From Bacteroides sp. An322 (GTDB taxonomy: Bacteria > Bacteroidota > Bacteroidia > Bacteroidales > Bacteroidaceae): a DNA stretch of 64,000 nucleotides. Positions 8,439 to 18,001 of the stretch are shown here, piece after piece (within the stretch, counting starts at the first letter, position 1; every line of letters starts with the position of its first letter). Both the position numbers and the translations under genes were made by a program. The notes under the pieces are model-generated. The model worked only from the letters and a program-made list of their open reading frames with translations, was not told where the DNA came from and ran no database searches. The stretch is taken from assembly GCF_002161765.1 (NCBI RefSeq), contig NZ_NFIN01000019.1, positions 1 through 64,000 on the forward strand, read 5' to 3'.

Positions 8439-11400
8439 ATGAAAAAGAAAAGAATGATTGTGTTGGGTAGCCTCCTCGTAGCCGCCCTCCTGCTGTTCGC
8501 CGTATGGAACAGCTGGTTCAGCGCCACGAAGATAGGCTTCATCAACTACCAGGCCATTACCCTGGGCGAAATTTCGAAAGCCAATGACAACCCGTTCATC
8601 CGCCTCGCCGAAATCGGCACCGACGAACTGGACAAGCTGGACGGTTGCGACATGGTTTTCATCAACGCGATGGGCATCCGCATCACCGAAGAGCAGCGCG
8701 CCCTTATCCAAAAAGCCGCTGACAGAGGGCTTCCCGTCCTCTCGACAGCGGTCACCAACCCTGCTAACGACATCTGCTCGCTCGACTCCGCCACCGCCGC
8801 TCCCCTGCGTGCCTATCTGGCTGGCGGCGGAAGGCGCAACTACTGCAGCATGCTGGAATATGTGCGCGGCACGGTGGACGGCAAGCTGATTTCCACCCGT
8901 GAGCCGGAACCTGTGCAGGAAGCGGCAAACGAAATGCTGTACCACATCGACCCCTCCCACCCCGATGGCGAGGCAAAAGGCTTCAACACCATAGCAGAAT
9001 ACGACCGCTTTCTGAAAGATAACGGACTGTGGAAGGAAGACGCGCCGCGCATCGTCCTCACAGGGCAAATGGGCGAACCGACCGACTTAATCCGCCGACT
9101 GGAAGAGACGGGCAATGTGGTCTACCCCGTGCGGCGGATGAAGAGCTTTATTACCCGTCACCATATCGACTCGGTGCGCCCTTCAGCCGTCATCAACATG
9201 GCGCACGGTCGTATGGGCGACTACATCACCGATTACCTGACCCAGCAGAACATCCCCCTCTTCGCCCCGCTGAATGTGAACACGCTGGTAGAAGACTGGG
9301 AGAACGACCCGATGGGCATGAACGGCGGTTTCCTCTCACAAAGCGTGGTGACACCTGAAATAGACGGCGCCATCCGTCCCTTCGCCCTCTTCGGACATTA
9401 CACCGACAAGGAGGGATTGCAGCACGCTTTCGCCATTCCCGAACGGCTGGAAACCTTCGTACAGACCGTAAACAACTACATCAGCCTGCAACGCAAGCCG
9501 AACGCCGAGAAGCGCATAGCCATCGTTTACTACAAAGGGCCGGGACAGAACGCCCTCACCGCATCGGGCATGGAAGTAGTGCCCTCGCTCTACAACCTGT
9601 TAGTGCGCATGAAGCAGGAAGGCTATCGCGTGGAAGGGCTGCCCGCCAATAGCAAAGCCTTGGGACGGCTGATTCAGCAGCAAGGCACCGTATTCAGCAC
9701 GTATGCCGAAGGAGCCTCCGACCAATTCATGCGCGAAGGGCATCCCGAACTGATATCGAAAGAAGACTATGAAAGCTGGATAAAGCAAAGCATCCGCCCC
9801 GAACAATATGCCGAAGTGACGGCTGCCAACGGCGAGTTTCCCGGCAGCTATATGGCTACGCCAGACGGACGCTTAGGCATCGCCCGCCTGCAGTTCGGCA
9901 ACGTAGTGCTGCTTCCGCAACCCGCGGCAGGAACGGGCAGCAACTCGTTCCAAATCGTACACGGGACAGACGCAGCCCCTCCCCACAGCTACATTGCTCC
10001 TTACCTATGGACGCAATACGGCTTCCGGGCAGATGCGCTGATTCACTTCGGTACCCACGGCAGCCTGGAGTTTACGCCCCGCAAGCAAGTGGCGCTCAGC
10101 AGCAAGGACTGGCCCGACCGCTTGATAGGCGCACTTCCCCACTTCTATATCTACACCATCGGCAACGTAGGCGAAGGAGTCATCGCCAAACGCCGCTCGT
10201 ATGCGGGCTTACAGTCGTATCTGACTCCGCCGTTTATGGAAAGCAACGTGCGTGGCATCTACCGCGAACTGAGCGAAGCCATCAAGAATTACAACAACCT
10301 GTCGGAAGAGACCAATCCACAGCCCGCCGCTCTTGATAAGGCGTCGCTGAAGGTAAAAGCCCTGACCGTCAAGTTAGGCATCCACCGCGATTTGGAACTG
10401 GACAGTCTGCCCGACAAGCCATACACCGGAGACGAAGTGGCACGCATCGAGAATTTCGCCGAAGAACTGGCGAACGAAAAGATTACAGGGCAACTCTATA
10501 CCTTGGGCATACCCTACGAAAAGGCACGCATCGAATCGAGTGTCTATGCGATGAGCGTCGAACCCATTGCCTACAGCCTCTTGGCACTCGACAAACTGAA
10601 CGGGAAAGCCGACCCGCAGACCGAGAAACACCGCACCCGGTTTACGCAACGGTATCTCACGCCTGCCCGCAACCTAGTAACCCAGTTACTCGCCCGTCCG
10701 TCAATGGCAACCGATGAACTGATATGCCGCACAGCGGGCATTACAAAAGAAGAACTGGTAGAAGCTCGCGAAACGGAAGCCTCGCGCAGCAACCCCGACG
10801 GACTGATGTCGATGATGATGGCAGCAGCCGAAGAGATGCAAGACCAACCGTCAATGAATAATAGCGCAAAAGGCAATCTGCCACATCCTTCAGGCAACAT
10901 CAGCGAAGCGATGCGGAAAAAGATGCACGAAACAGCCAAAGGAATGAACCCTGACAAAGCACTCGCTATGGCAAAGAAAATGGGCGCCGACTCTACCGCC
11001 CTTCACAAAATGGAAGAAGCGATAAAACATCCTACCTCTTCTACTAAAGCTCCTGAAGGAGGCATGGCGGCGATAATGAAGCAGATGATGCACAAGAAAG
11101 AATACACCAAGGAGCAAATTGCCTGCGCCATGGCAATTTGTGAAGTGGAACGCACCATCAAAAACGTGAACAACTACCGCATCGCCTTGCTGGAAAGCCC
11201 TCAAAAGGAAATGGCAAGCTTGATGAACGCCTTGAAAGGAGGCTATACACAACCCTCACCTGGAGGCGACCCGATAGCCAACCCGAACGCCTTGCCTACA
11301 GGACGCAACCTGTATGCAATCAATGCGGAAGCTACCCCGTCGGAAGCCGCTTGGGAGAAAGGCATCCGCCTGGCAAACAACACCATCGAAATGTATAAGC

Positions 11401-12812
11401 AGCGGCATCACGACTCCATTCCACGCAAGGTCAGCTACACGTTGTGGAGCAGCGAGTTTATCGAAACGGAAGGAGCCACCGTCGCACAAATCCTGTATAT
11501 GCTGGGCGTAGAACCCATCCGCGATGCCTTCGGGCGCGTAAACGACATCCGCCTGATTCCTTCGAAAGAATTAGGACGCCCGCGCATTGATGTCGTCGTG
11601 CAGACCAGCGGACAGTTGCGCGACTTAGCAGCATCCCGTCTGTTCCTGATAAACCGTGCCGTGGAAATGGCTGCCTCAGCTAAGGATGATTTATACGAAA
11701 ACCAAGTAGCTGCAGGAATCGTCGAAACCGAACGCACGCTGATAGAAAAAGGACTTACCCCGAAAGACGCGCGTGAAATGTCTGCCTACCGTGTGTTCGG
11801 CGGAGTGAACGGCGGATACGGAACAGGCATCCAAGGAATGGTAGAAGCGGGCGACCGCTGGGACAACGAACAACAGATAGCTGACACCTATATGCATAAC
11901 ATGGGAGCCTACTACGGAAGCGAAAAGAATTGGGAAGCCTTCCGCCAATATGCGTTCGAAGCGGCATTGACCCGTACCGATGCAGTCGTCCAGCCCCGCC
12001 AAAGCAATACGTGGGGCGCGCTAAGCCTCGACCACGTGTACGAATTCATGGGCGGCATGAACTTAGCCGTGCGCAACGTGACAGGGAAAGACCCCGATGC
12101 CTACCTGAGCGACTACCGCAACCGCAACAACGTACGGATGCAGGAAGTGAAAGAAGCCATCGGAGTGGAAAGCCGAACCACCATCCTGAACCCCGTCTAC
12201 ATCAAAGAAAAGATGAAAGGCGATGCAGGTGCGGCAAGTTCCATCACCGAAATCGTGCAGAACACATACGGCTGGAACGTAATGAAGCCGAAAGCCATCG
12301 ACCAGCAACTGTGGAATGACATCTACGACGTATATGTAAAAGACAAATACAACCTCGGCACACAAGGTTACTTCGAAGAAAAGAATCCTGCCGCACTGGA
12401 GAACATGACCGCCGTGATGCTGGAAACCGCACGCAAAGGCTACTGGAAAGCGACACCCGAACAGCTGAAAGCCGTAGCTGGACTACATACAGATTTAATT
12501 GCCAAGTACGGGACTTCAGGCGGAGGATTTGCCGACAACAACGCCAAACTGCAAGACTTCATCGCCGAAAACGTCAGTGCCCCGCAAGCAGCCGGTTACA
12601 AACAACGAATCAATGAAATGAAGGAAGCAGCCCTTGCCGACGGAAATGTACAAAAAGGAATGACGCTCAAGAAGAATACCATAGACACTGTCGGACAACC
12701 CGAAGAAGAAACCAACAAACTAAGCGGAACCTTGGTGGTAAGCGTCGTATTGGCAGCTTTCATCATCTTATTAATGATACTGAAAAAGAAACGTTCACAA
12801 AACCGGAAATAA
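8439..12812 (+). CDS. hmuS: HmuS, CobN/magnesium-chelatase-like haem dechelatase
   Basis: A 1457-residue member of the CobN/BchH chelatase superfamily. It has an N-terminal membrane anchor (IVLGSLLVAALLLFAVW, about 7-23) and a C-terminal transmembrane helix (LVVSVVLAAFIILLMIL, about 1430-1448), which soluble CobN proteins lack. The chelatase signature HFGTHGSLEFTPRKQ lies near residues 534-548, followed by WPDRLIGALPHFYIYTIGNVGEG and AKRRSYAG. A Met-, Ala- and Lys-rich insertion spans about 788-888. HmuS of Bacteroidetes is reported to remove iron from haem anaerobically, leaving protoporphyrin IX. The two anchors suggest inner-membrane attachment with the bulk in the periplasm. hmuT starts one base after its stop. 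Confidence 0.92.
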   Translation: MKKKRMIVLGSLLVAALLLFAVWNSWFSATKIGFINYQAITLGEISKANDNPFIRLAEIGTDELDKLDGCDMVFINAMGIRITEEQRALIQKAADRGLPVLSTAVTNPANDICSLDSATAAPLRAYLAGGGRRNYCSMLEYVRGTVDGKLISTREPEPVQEAANEMLYHIDPSHPDGEAKGFNTIAEYDRFLKDNGLWKEDAPRIVLTGQMGEPTDLIRRLEETGNVVYPVRRMKSFITRHHIDSVRPSAVINMAHGRMGDYITDYLTQQNIPLFAPLNVNTLVEDWENDPMGMNGGFLSQSVVTPEIDGAIRPFALFGHYTDKEGLQHAFAIPERLETFVQTVNNYISLQRKPNAEKRIAIVYYKGPGQNALTASGMEVVPSLYNLLVRMKQEGYRVEGLPANSKALGRLIQQQGTVFSTYAEGASDQFMREGHPELISKEDYESWIKQSIRPEQYAEVTAANGEFPGSYMATPDGRLGIARLQFGNVVLLPQPAAGTGSNSFQIVHGTDAAPPHSYIAPYLWTQYGFRADALIHFGTHGSLEFTPRKQVALSSKDWPDRLIGALPHFYIYTIGNVGEGVIAKRRSYAGLQSYLTPPFMESNVRGIYRELSEAIKNYNNLSEETNPQPAALDKASLKVKALTVKLGIHRDLELDSLPDKPYTGDEVARIENFAEELANEKITGQLYTLGIPYEKARIESSVYAMSVEPIAYSLLALDKLNGKADPQTEKHRTRFTQRYLTPARNLVTQLLARPSMATDELICRTAGITKEELVEARETEASRSNPDGLMSMMMAAAEEMQDQPSMNNSAKGNLPHPSGNISEAMRKKMHETAKGMNPDKALAMAKKMGADSTALHKMEEAIKHPTSSTKAPEGGMAAIMKQMMHKKEYTKEQIACAMAICEVERTIKNVNNYRIALLESPQKEMASLMNALKGGYTQPSPGGDPIANPNALPTGRNLYAINAEATPSEAAWEKGIRLANNTIEMYKQRHHDSIPRKVSYTLWSSEFIETEGATVAQILYMLGVEPIRDAFGRVNDIRLIPSKELGRPRIDVVVQTSGQLRDLAASRLFLINRAVEMAASAKDDLYENQVAAGIVETERTLIEKGLTPKDAREMSAYRVFGGVNGGYGTGIQGMVEAGDRWDNEQQIADTYMHNMGAYYGSEKNWEAFRQYAFEAALTRTDAVVQPRQSNTWGALSLDHVYEFMGGMNLAVRNVTGKDPDAYLSDYRNRNNVRMQEVKEAIGVESRTTILNPVYIKEKMKGDAGAASSITEIVQNTYGWNVMKPKAIDQQLWNDIYDVYVKDKYNLGTQGYFEEKNPAALENMTAVMLETARKGYWKATPEQLKAVAGLHTDLIAKYGTSGGGFADNNAKLQDFIAENVSAPQAAGYKQRINEMKEAALADGNVQKGMTLKKNTIDTVGQPEEETNKLSGTLVVSVVLAAFIILLMILKKKRSQNRK

Positions 12813-12813
12813 A

Positions 12814-13524
12814 ATGGAACAAATCATCCTTATCCTGATGCTGTTCATCGCCATAAACTGTGCTTTCAAGCTCAGCTTATGGCGGTGGTGGCAGGCGGGG
12901 ATTTACAGCCTGATTATGGCAGTCTTCACCGTCCTTGCCTATCCGTATGCCATCCTCCAGTCGAAGACACAGATAGCCGACTACCTGCAAAACACCGAAG
13001 CATTGCAGAATATGGCGGTCATCATCACACTGGAATCGGCACTCTGCTTCGGGTTTTGCGTCACCTACCTGCGCGGACTTTACGGCAAGAAAAACCCTTG
13101 GTGGGCAAAGCTGCTGTGGTGGTATCCCAGCCTGCTTTTATTCCCTGTGGTATTCTATTGCCTCACCGAAGCCATCTTTACCTTCGTGGGAATCGCGTTC
13201 ACCACCACCGCCTACATCGTGGCAGCAATCGTGCTCATTGCCATTCCTGCATTAGCCAAAGCGGTACAATACCTCGTCCCCGAAAAAGACCTGCGGCTGG
13301 AAATCCATTTCTTGGTCAGCCTCTTCGTCTGCATCTTGGGACTGCTCACTACCGTAAACGGCAAAACAGTCTATGCCGCCGTAGACGAGCCCGTCAACTG
13401 GAACGCCGTAACGCTTGCCCTTTCGCTCTTCGTTATCCTATTCATCGTAGGTTATGTATGGAGCCAAATCAAGTATCCGCTTATCCAGCGATGGAAAGAA
13501 CGGAAAATGAAAAAACGTTATTAA
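12814..13524 (+). CDS. hmuT: HmuT, integral membrane protein of the hmu operon
   Basis: A 236-residue protein with about six hydrophobic segments: near 3-20, 27-50, 65-85, 100-128, 130-150 and 165-182, plus one at 200-220. It ends in a basic tail (RWKERKMKKRY). There is no catalytic motif. It starts immediately after hmuS and precedes hmuU, matching hmuT by position in the Porphyromonas hmuYRSTUV operon. The function is unknown; a membrane partner for HmuS or for the HmuU/HmuV motor is plausible. The name rests on gene order and topology more than on motif. Confidence 0.7.
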   Translation: MEQIILILMLFIAINCAFKLSLWRWWQAGIYSLIMAVFTVLAYPYAILQSKTQIADYLQNTEALQNMAVIITLESALCFGFCVTYLRGLYGKKNPWWAKLLWWYPSLLLFPVVFYCLTEAIFTFVGIAFTTTAYIVAAIVLIAIPALAKAVQYLVPEKDLRLEIHFLVSLFVCILGLLTTVNGKTVYAAVDEPVNWNAVTLALSLFVILFIVGYVWSQIKYPLIQRWKERKMKKRY

Positions 13525-13555
13525 CTATTCACTATTAATTATTAATTCAAGAACA

Positions 13556-14149
13556 ATGGAATTTATCTCAAAAATGCTTTTCTGGGTTGCCAACAGCTTG
13601 TTGATACCCGATGTTATCCTGCTGCTTTTCCTCTTTGTGCGTGCGCTTATCCTCATCGGAGGCACCTACAATATGTACATCACCAAACGTAAAAACGACA
13701 AGGCGTTCGACCATTTAATAAAAGAAGGACGCACTGACGAATTGCGCCAAGCATTGCCCGACAAGGACAATTCGCTTTACGTCAGCTACCTGCGCGATAT
13801 GCTGAGCCGTCCCGTAAACGAAAACTACGCCGACTTTACGCTCTCCAAATTCGAAGTGGAAGCCGAAAAAGACGTAGCACTTTCGAAAATGCTTTCCAAG
13901 TTAGGGCCGGTACTCGGACTGATTGGCACGCTGATTGCGATGAGCCCTGCATTGGTAGGGCTTTCCACAGGCGACATCGCCGGAATGGCATACAACATGC
14001 AAGTAGTGTTCGCCACCACCGTCGTAGGCTTGGTAGTCAGTGCCGTAGGATTAGTATCGATGCAGTTCAAGCAACGCTGGTACGCCAAATGCGTGAACAA
14101 CCTCGACTATGTGTCGCGCGTCTTAATTGAAAAAGGAGGACAAGCATGA
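13556..14149 (+). CDS. hmuU: HmuU, MotA/TolQ/ExbB-family proton channel protein
   Basis: A 197-residue protein with an N-terminal membrane helix (about 14-37), a cytoplasmic segment, and two C-terminal helices around LGPVLGLIGTLIAMSPALVGL (about 117-137) and MQVVFATTVVGLVVSAVGLVSMQF (about 146-169). The TTVVGL and LGTL-type motifs are those of the ExbB/TolQ/MotA family. Such proteins pair with an ExbD-like partner and use the proton gradient. The stop overlaps the hmuV start by 4 bp, which suggests coupled translation. It probably forms a motor with HmuV that serves HmuR or HmuS. Confidence 0.88.
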   Translation: MEFISKMLFWVANSLLIPDVILLLFLFVRALILIGGTYNMYITKRKNDKAFDHLIKEGRTDELRQALPDKDNSLYVSYLRDMLSRPVNENYADFTLSKFEVEAEKDVALSKMLSKLGPVLGLIGTLIAMSPALVGLSTGDIAGMAYNMQVVFATTVVGLVVSAVGLVSMQFKQRWYAKCVNNLDYVSRVLIEKGGQA

Positions 14150-14490
14150 GAAAACGTAACCGCCGTGTCTGTTTCTTCAAGAAAGAAGAAGACACCGATC
14201 CGTTGAGCGTAGTGGTCAATCTCTTCGATGTGGCAATGGTCTTCGCCGTGTCGCTGATGGTGGCAATGGTGATGCACATGAACATGACCGAAGTCTTCAC
14301 CGACAAAGACTTCACCATCGTGAAGAATCCAGGCAAAGAAAACATGGAAATCATCACCAAGGAAGGCAAGCAAATCAACCGTTACACGCCGAGCCAAGAC
14401 CAGTCGGCAAGCGGTAAGCGAGGCAAGAAAGTAGGCATCGCCTACGAACTGGAGAACGGTGAAATCATCTATGTGCCCGAAGGCGAATGA
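14146..14490 (+). CDS. hmuV: HmuV, DUF2149 protein (ExbD-like partner of HmuU)
   Basis: A 114-residue protein of the DUF2149 type. It has a short basic N-terminus with DTDPLSVVVNLFDVAMVFA leading into one transmembrane helix (about 25-45), then a small soluble domain with basic patches and a GVAYELENGEIIYVPEG-like end. The order of a single helix after an N-terminal Asp-rich turn, next to an ExbB-like protein, resembles ExbD/TolR, but it is shorter than ExbD. It overlaps hmuU by 4 bp and is the last gene of the operon. The role as the periplasmic arm of the motor is inferred. Confidence 0.83.
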   Translation: MRKRNRRVCFFKKEEDTDPLSVVVNLFDVAMVFAVSLMVAMVMHMNMTEVFTDKDFTIVKNPGKENMEIITKEGKQINRYTPSQDQSASGKRGKKVGIAYELENGEIIYVPEGE

Positions 14491-14541
14491 TTTTCAGCGT
14501 TCCTATTATCTCCGTAGATTGCAAATCTGACCATAGAAATC

Positions 14542-14586
14542 CCTAAAAATAGGTATTGCCTGACAATCTCAAGCTCTATACCTTTG
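14542..14586 (+). promoter_or_regulatory. promoter and candidate operator of the TetR cassette
   Basis: TACCTTTG at 14579-14586 follows TTG at 14556-14558 after 20 bp. The TTG is the end of AAATAGGTATTG (14547-14558). The bases CCTAAAAATAGG (14542-14553) form a small palindrome. Its exact reverse complement lies at the same place in the fldA promoter. Confidence 0.75.
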
Positions 14587-14606
14587 CAAAAGTAAAATCA
14601 TTATCA

Positions 14607-15218
14607 ATGCAAGTGCAGAAAGAGGACATACGAGGTCGCATATTGACGGTTGCCAGACAACAATTCGAGAGGAAAGGCTATTCCAAGACTTCCATGCGCG
14701 AAATAGCGGAATTGGCTGGAGTTGGTGTCGGAAACATCTATAACTACTTCACGAACAAAGATGAATTGTTCCGTGAAGTAGTCCGTCCTGTCTTGTGTGC
14801 TTTGGAAGCCATGCTGCAAGAACACCACGGCATACGGGGCGAGGATATTATGATGATGCGGTCGGAGAAATACCTGAAATCCTGCATTAACGAATATGTT
14901 TCGCTGATTGACAAGCACCGCGCACTGATGGGAATCCTGCTGTTCCGTGCACAAGGTTCTTCGTTGGAACGCTTCCGCGAGAATTATACCGACCGTTCTA
15001 CGGAATTGGTTAAGGCGTGGTTCGCGTCCATGCAGCGGAAACATCCCGAAATCAATACGGCTGTGTCCGATTTTATCATTCATTTGCATACGGTATGGAT
15101 GTTCACGATGTTCGAGGAGCTATTGATGCATTCCGTACCCCGGCAAGAGATGGAGGCTATTTTGCACGATTATATCCTGTTTGAAATCCAAGGTTGGAGG
15201 GCTATTATCAAGATATGA
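14607..15218 (+). CDS. TetR/AcrR-family transcriptional regulator
   Basis: A 203-residue TetR-type repressor. Its N-terminal helix-turn-helix reads RGRILTVARQQFERKGYSKT, then SMREIAELAGVGVGNIYNYF and TNKDELF. The C-terminal half is a ligand-binding, dimerising domain of unknown specificity. A longer frame begins with TTG at 14556, but that codon is the -33 element, so the ATG at 14607, 20 bp after the -7 box, is the true start. A terminator separates it from the methyltransferase gene 130 bp downstream. It probably controls the methyltransferase and ABC genes and perhaps itself. Confidence 0.9.
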   Translation: MQVQKEDIRGRILTVARQQFERKGYSKTSMREIAELAGVGVGNIYNYFTNKDELFREVVRPVLCALEAMLQEHHGIRGEDIMMMRSEKYLKSCINEYVSLIDKHRALMGILLFRAQGSSLERFRENYTDRSTELVKAWFASMQRKHPEINTAVSDFIIHLHTVWMFTMFEELLMHSVPRQEMEAILHDYILFEIQGWRAIIKI

Positions 15219-15267
15219 GATACAGACAACGTACATACGAACATTCAACCGCATCAGAACGGTTGGT

Positions 15268-15304
15268 AAGGAGGAAATCTTCACGGAGGTTTCCTCCTTT
15301 TTTT
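15268..15304 (+). terminator. Rho-independent terminator after the TetR gene
   Basis: AAGGAGGAAA (15268-15277) pairs with TTTCCTCCTT (15290-15299), followed by a run of T. No clear -33/-7 promoter is visible between it and the methyltransferase gene, so read-through, attenuation or an atypical promoter must supply the downstream genes. Confidence 0.85.
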
Positions 15305-15348
15305 ATGAACAATTCTGAATATCGTTCACTATTAAACACTCCAAAAAT

Positions 15349-16170
15349 ATGAGACAGAAATACGAGTTTAAGAGCATTGTAGCGGAAACATTGCTTATTC
15401 CGCTATATATGAGAGCCAAAGAAAGCCGCCGGAATAATCCCATTCTATATGACAAGGCTGCGGAATGGCTGGCGGACAGTTTGGAATACGATTATTCCCA
15501 GTTCGACGGGGCAAAGTTGAGCGAAGTGGGATGCGTGGTGCGCGGATGGTATTTCGACCGTGCCGTGCGGAGGTTTATTGAAGCGCATTCCCGTCCGGTC
15601 GTAGTCAATGTGGGATGTGGGTTGGATACCCGTTTCCAGCGTATCGGGGACGGGAAAGCGGTCTTTTATGATTTGGATTTGCCTGAGGTCATTGCTCTAC
15701 GCCGGGAATTGATACCCGAACAGCCGGACAATGTCTATATTGAAGCGTCTTTGTTGGAGACCGACTGGATGGATGACCTGCGCCGGAAGCACCCCGAAGC
15801 AGAATTTATCTTCATCGTGGAAGGCGTGCTGATGTACTTCTACGAGAAGCAAGTAAAAGCCTTCCTGCATCACGCGGCAAGCCGTTTCGGGGGAGGTGAA
15901 TTGTGGTTTGACGTGTGCGGCACGATAATGAGCCGACATGGTGTGAAGCCCGATTCGCTCCGCAAACACGAGGCTCAAATCCGTTCCGGCATAAGCAACG
16001 GGTATGTGGTGGAACAATGGGAACCGTCTTTAAAGCTCATTGAACAGGCTAACTATATGAAGTTCTTCCGTTCACGCTGGGGATTCTTCTTCGGGCAGAT
16101 ATTGGGGCGCATCCCTTGGCTTTGCTACAAATTCAGTTCATTGCTCGGATATAAAATCATTTCAAAATAG
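15349..16170 (+). CDS. Class I SAM-dependent methyltransferase, Tcmp/LCMT-like
   Basis: A 273-residue methyltransferase. The SAM-binding motif I is VVNVGCGLDTRFQRI (near 83-97), followed by an acidic motif II (VFYDLDLPEVIALR). Motif FIFIVEGVLMYF (near 157-168) is typical of the leucine carboxyl methyltransferase/tetracenomycin C methyltransferase family. Such enzymes often esterify carboxylates or modify small molecules. It starts the ABC operon and is 10 bp from the first transporter gene, so it probably acts on the transported compound or a related metabolite. The substrate is unknown. Confidence 0.82.
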   Translation: MRQKYEFKSIVAETLLIPLYMRAKESRRNNPILYDKAAEWLADSLEYDYSQFDGAKLSEVGCVVRGWYFDRAVRRFIEAHSRPVVVNVGCGLDTRFQRIGDGKAVFYDLDLPEVIALRRELIPEQPDNVYIEASLLETDWMDDLRRKHPEAEFIFIVEGVLMYFYEKQVKAFLHHAASRFGGGELWFDVCGTIMSRHGVKPDSLRKHEAQIRSGISNGYVVEQWEPSLKLIEQANYMKFFRSRWGFFFGQILGRIPWLCYKFSSLLGYKIISK

Positions 16171-16180
16171 CGTAATAACA

Positions 16181-17983
16181 ATGGAGAAATCAAAAAAGAA
16201 AGAAGGCTTGTCCCGTCTGTTCGAGATAGCGGGACAAAGGAAAGGTCTGCTTATATTAGCAGGTCTGCTGTCGGCTGGCAGCGCGGTGTGTATGCTTGTG
16301 CCTTATTGGGCAGTTTATGAAATTTTGAAAGAGTTGCTGTCGAATGGCTCCAATCTTTCCGCTTTGGACGGAACGGACATGATGCGTTGGGGATGGATTG
16401 CATTTGGAGGGCTTGTTGGCGGATTGATATTGCTCTATGCCGCCCTGATGTCCTCACATGTGGCTGCATTCCGTATCTTGTATGGGTTGCGTGTCCGTCT
16501 GTCTGAACATATCGGCAAACTGCCTTTGGGATATTTGAACAATACCTCTACGGGAGCCATCAAGAAAACAATGGACCAGAATATCGAGAAAATAGAGGGC
16601 TTCATCGCCCATACCATTCCGGATTTGGTCAATGTAATGGCAACGGTAGTGGTAATGCTGGTCATCTTTTTCTCGCTGGATGTGTGGCTGACAGTCGTGT
16701 GCCTGGCCGTTGTGGTACTTAGCTTATTCCTGCAATTTTCCAATTTCATGGGAAAAAGGGCAAGGGAGTTCATGGGTATCTACTACGATGCACAGGAAAA
16801 AATGAGCGCATCAGCTGTGCAGTATGTACGGGGAATGCCCGTCGTCAAGATATTCGGGCAAAGCGTCCGTTCGTTCCGTCAGTTCAATGCCGAGATTCAG
16901 GCATACAAGACATTCGCCTTGAAATGCTGTGACACCTACCAGAACGGGATGATTGCCTTTACCGTCTTGCTCAATTCGATGGTAACGTTTATTCTTCCTA
17001 TGGGCATCTTGCTGATGCAAGCCAGTCCGCAATCACTCTCATTGGCTGTGGTGTGGCTGTTTTTTATCATCATGGGACCGGGTATGGCTTCGCCCGTTTA
17101 CAAACTGACTTTTTTAGGAGGGAATACGCGCGACATCAACGAAGGAGTAAACCGCATTGACCGCATACTGGAAAAGAAACCTGTGCCGGAGCCGGGACAT
17201 CCGCAAGTGCCTACTGCTTACGATGTAGAGTTCCGTCATGTATCATTCTTCTACGAAAACACGGAACAGGGAACACGAACGGATGCCTTGCGTGATGTCA
17301 GCTTCAAAGCTCCACAAGGAAAGATAACCGCCCTTGTCGGTCCTTCAGGAAGCGGAAAATCAACGGTTGCCAACCTAATACCCCGGTTCTGGGATGTGGA
17401 GCAAGGGGAAATTTGTATAGGAGGTATTGACATTCGTCAGATAGATACGGCAAAACTGATGGACATGGTTTCATTTGTATTTCAAGACACTTTCCTTTTT
17501 TACGACACTCTTTATGAGAACATCGCCGTAGGTTCTCCAGATGCTACAAAAGAAAAGGTAATAGCCGCTGCGAAAACTGCCCAATGCCACGATTTCATAG
17601 AGCGTTTGCCGCAAGGCTACGAAACAAGGATAGGCGATAAAGGTGTATTCCTATCCGGCGGTGAAGCCCAACGGATATGTGTGGCTCGTGCCATATTGAA
17701 GAATGCTCCGATACTGGTGTTGGACGAAGCCACTGCCTTCGCTGACCCTGAAAACGAGCATAAAATGCAGATGGCTTTGCAGTCACTGATAAAGGATAAA
17801 ACGGTCATTGTGATTGCCCATCGCCTTTCTTCCATCATCTCCGCACATCAGATTGTCGTCATGAAAGAAGGACGCATTGTGCAATGCGGAAAGCATGAAC
17901 AGCTGTCCGTGACGGAGGGTGTATATAAAAATATGTGGGATGCCTATACGAGCGCATACCATTGGACATTGAACAAAAACTAA
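16181..17983 (+). CDS. Half-size ABC transporter (permease-ATPase), first of a pair
   Basis: A 600-residue fused transporter. Six transmembrane helices occupy about residues 20-310 (exporter fold). The ATPase domain has Walker A GPSGSGKST near 385, an SGGEAQR signature, and Walker B followed by DEATAFADPENE near 525-536. The ADPE after Walker B replaces the usual LDPE seen in its partner, a variation I associate with the IrtAB/YbtPQ siderophore transporters (from memory). It is the probable heterodimer partner of the next gene. Its neighbours suggest an iron-related compound such as a siderophore or tetrapyrrole; direction of transport cannot be told from the fold. Confidence 0.9.
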   Translation: MEKSKKKEGLSRLFEIAGQRKGLLILAGLLSAGSAVCMLVPYWAVYEILKELLSNGSNLSALDGTDMMRWGWIAFGGLVGGLILLYAALMSSHVAAFRILYGLRVRLSEHIGKLPLGYLNNTSTGAIKKTMDQNIEKIEGFIAHTIPDLVNVMATVVVMLVIFFSLDVWLTVVCLAVVVLSLFLQFSNFMGKRAREFMGIYYDAQEKMSASAVQYVRGMPVVKIFGQSVRSFRQFNAEIQAYKTFALKCCDTYQNGMIAFTVLLNSMVTFILPMGILLMQASPQSLSLAVVWLFFIIMGPGMASPVYKLTFLGGNTRDINEGVNRIDRILEKKPVPEPGHPQVPTAYDVEFRHVSFFYENTEQGTRTDALRDVSFKAPQGKITALVGPSGSGKSTVANLIPRFWDVEQGEICIGGIDIRQIDTAKLMDMVSFVFQDTFLFYDTLYENIAVGSPDATKEKVIAAAKTAQCHDFIERLPQGYETRIGDKGVFLSGGEAQRICVARAILKNAPILVLDEATAFADPENEHKMQMALQSLIKDKTVIVIAHRLSSIISAHQIVVMKEGRIVQCGKHEQLSVTEGVYKNMWDAYTSAYHWTLNKN

Positions 17984-18001
17984 ATGAAAGGAGAACTGTA
18001 T

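Noticed and set aside
14556-14606. Longer start (TTG) for the TetR gene
   Set aside because: The TTG is the -33 promoter element, so it cannot be part of the transcript.
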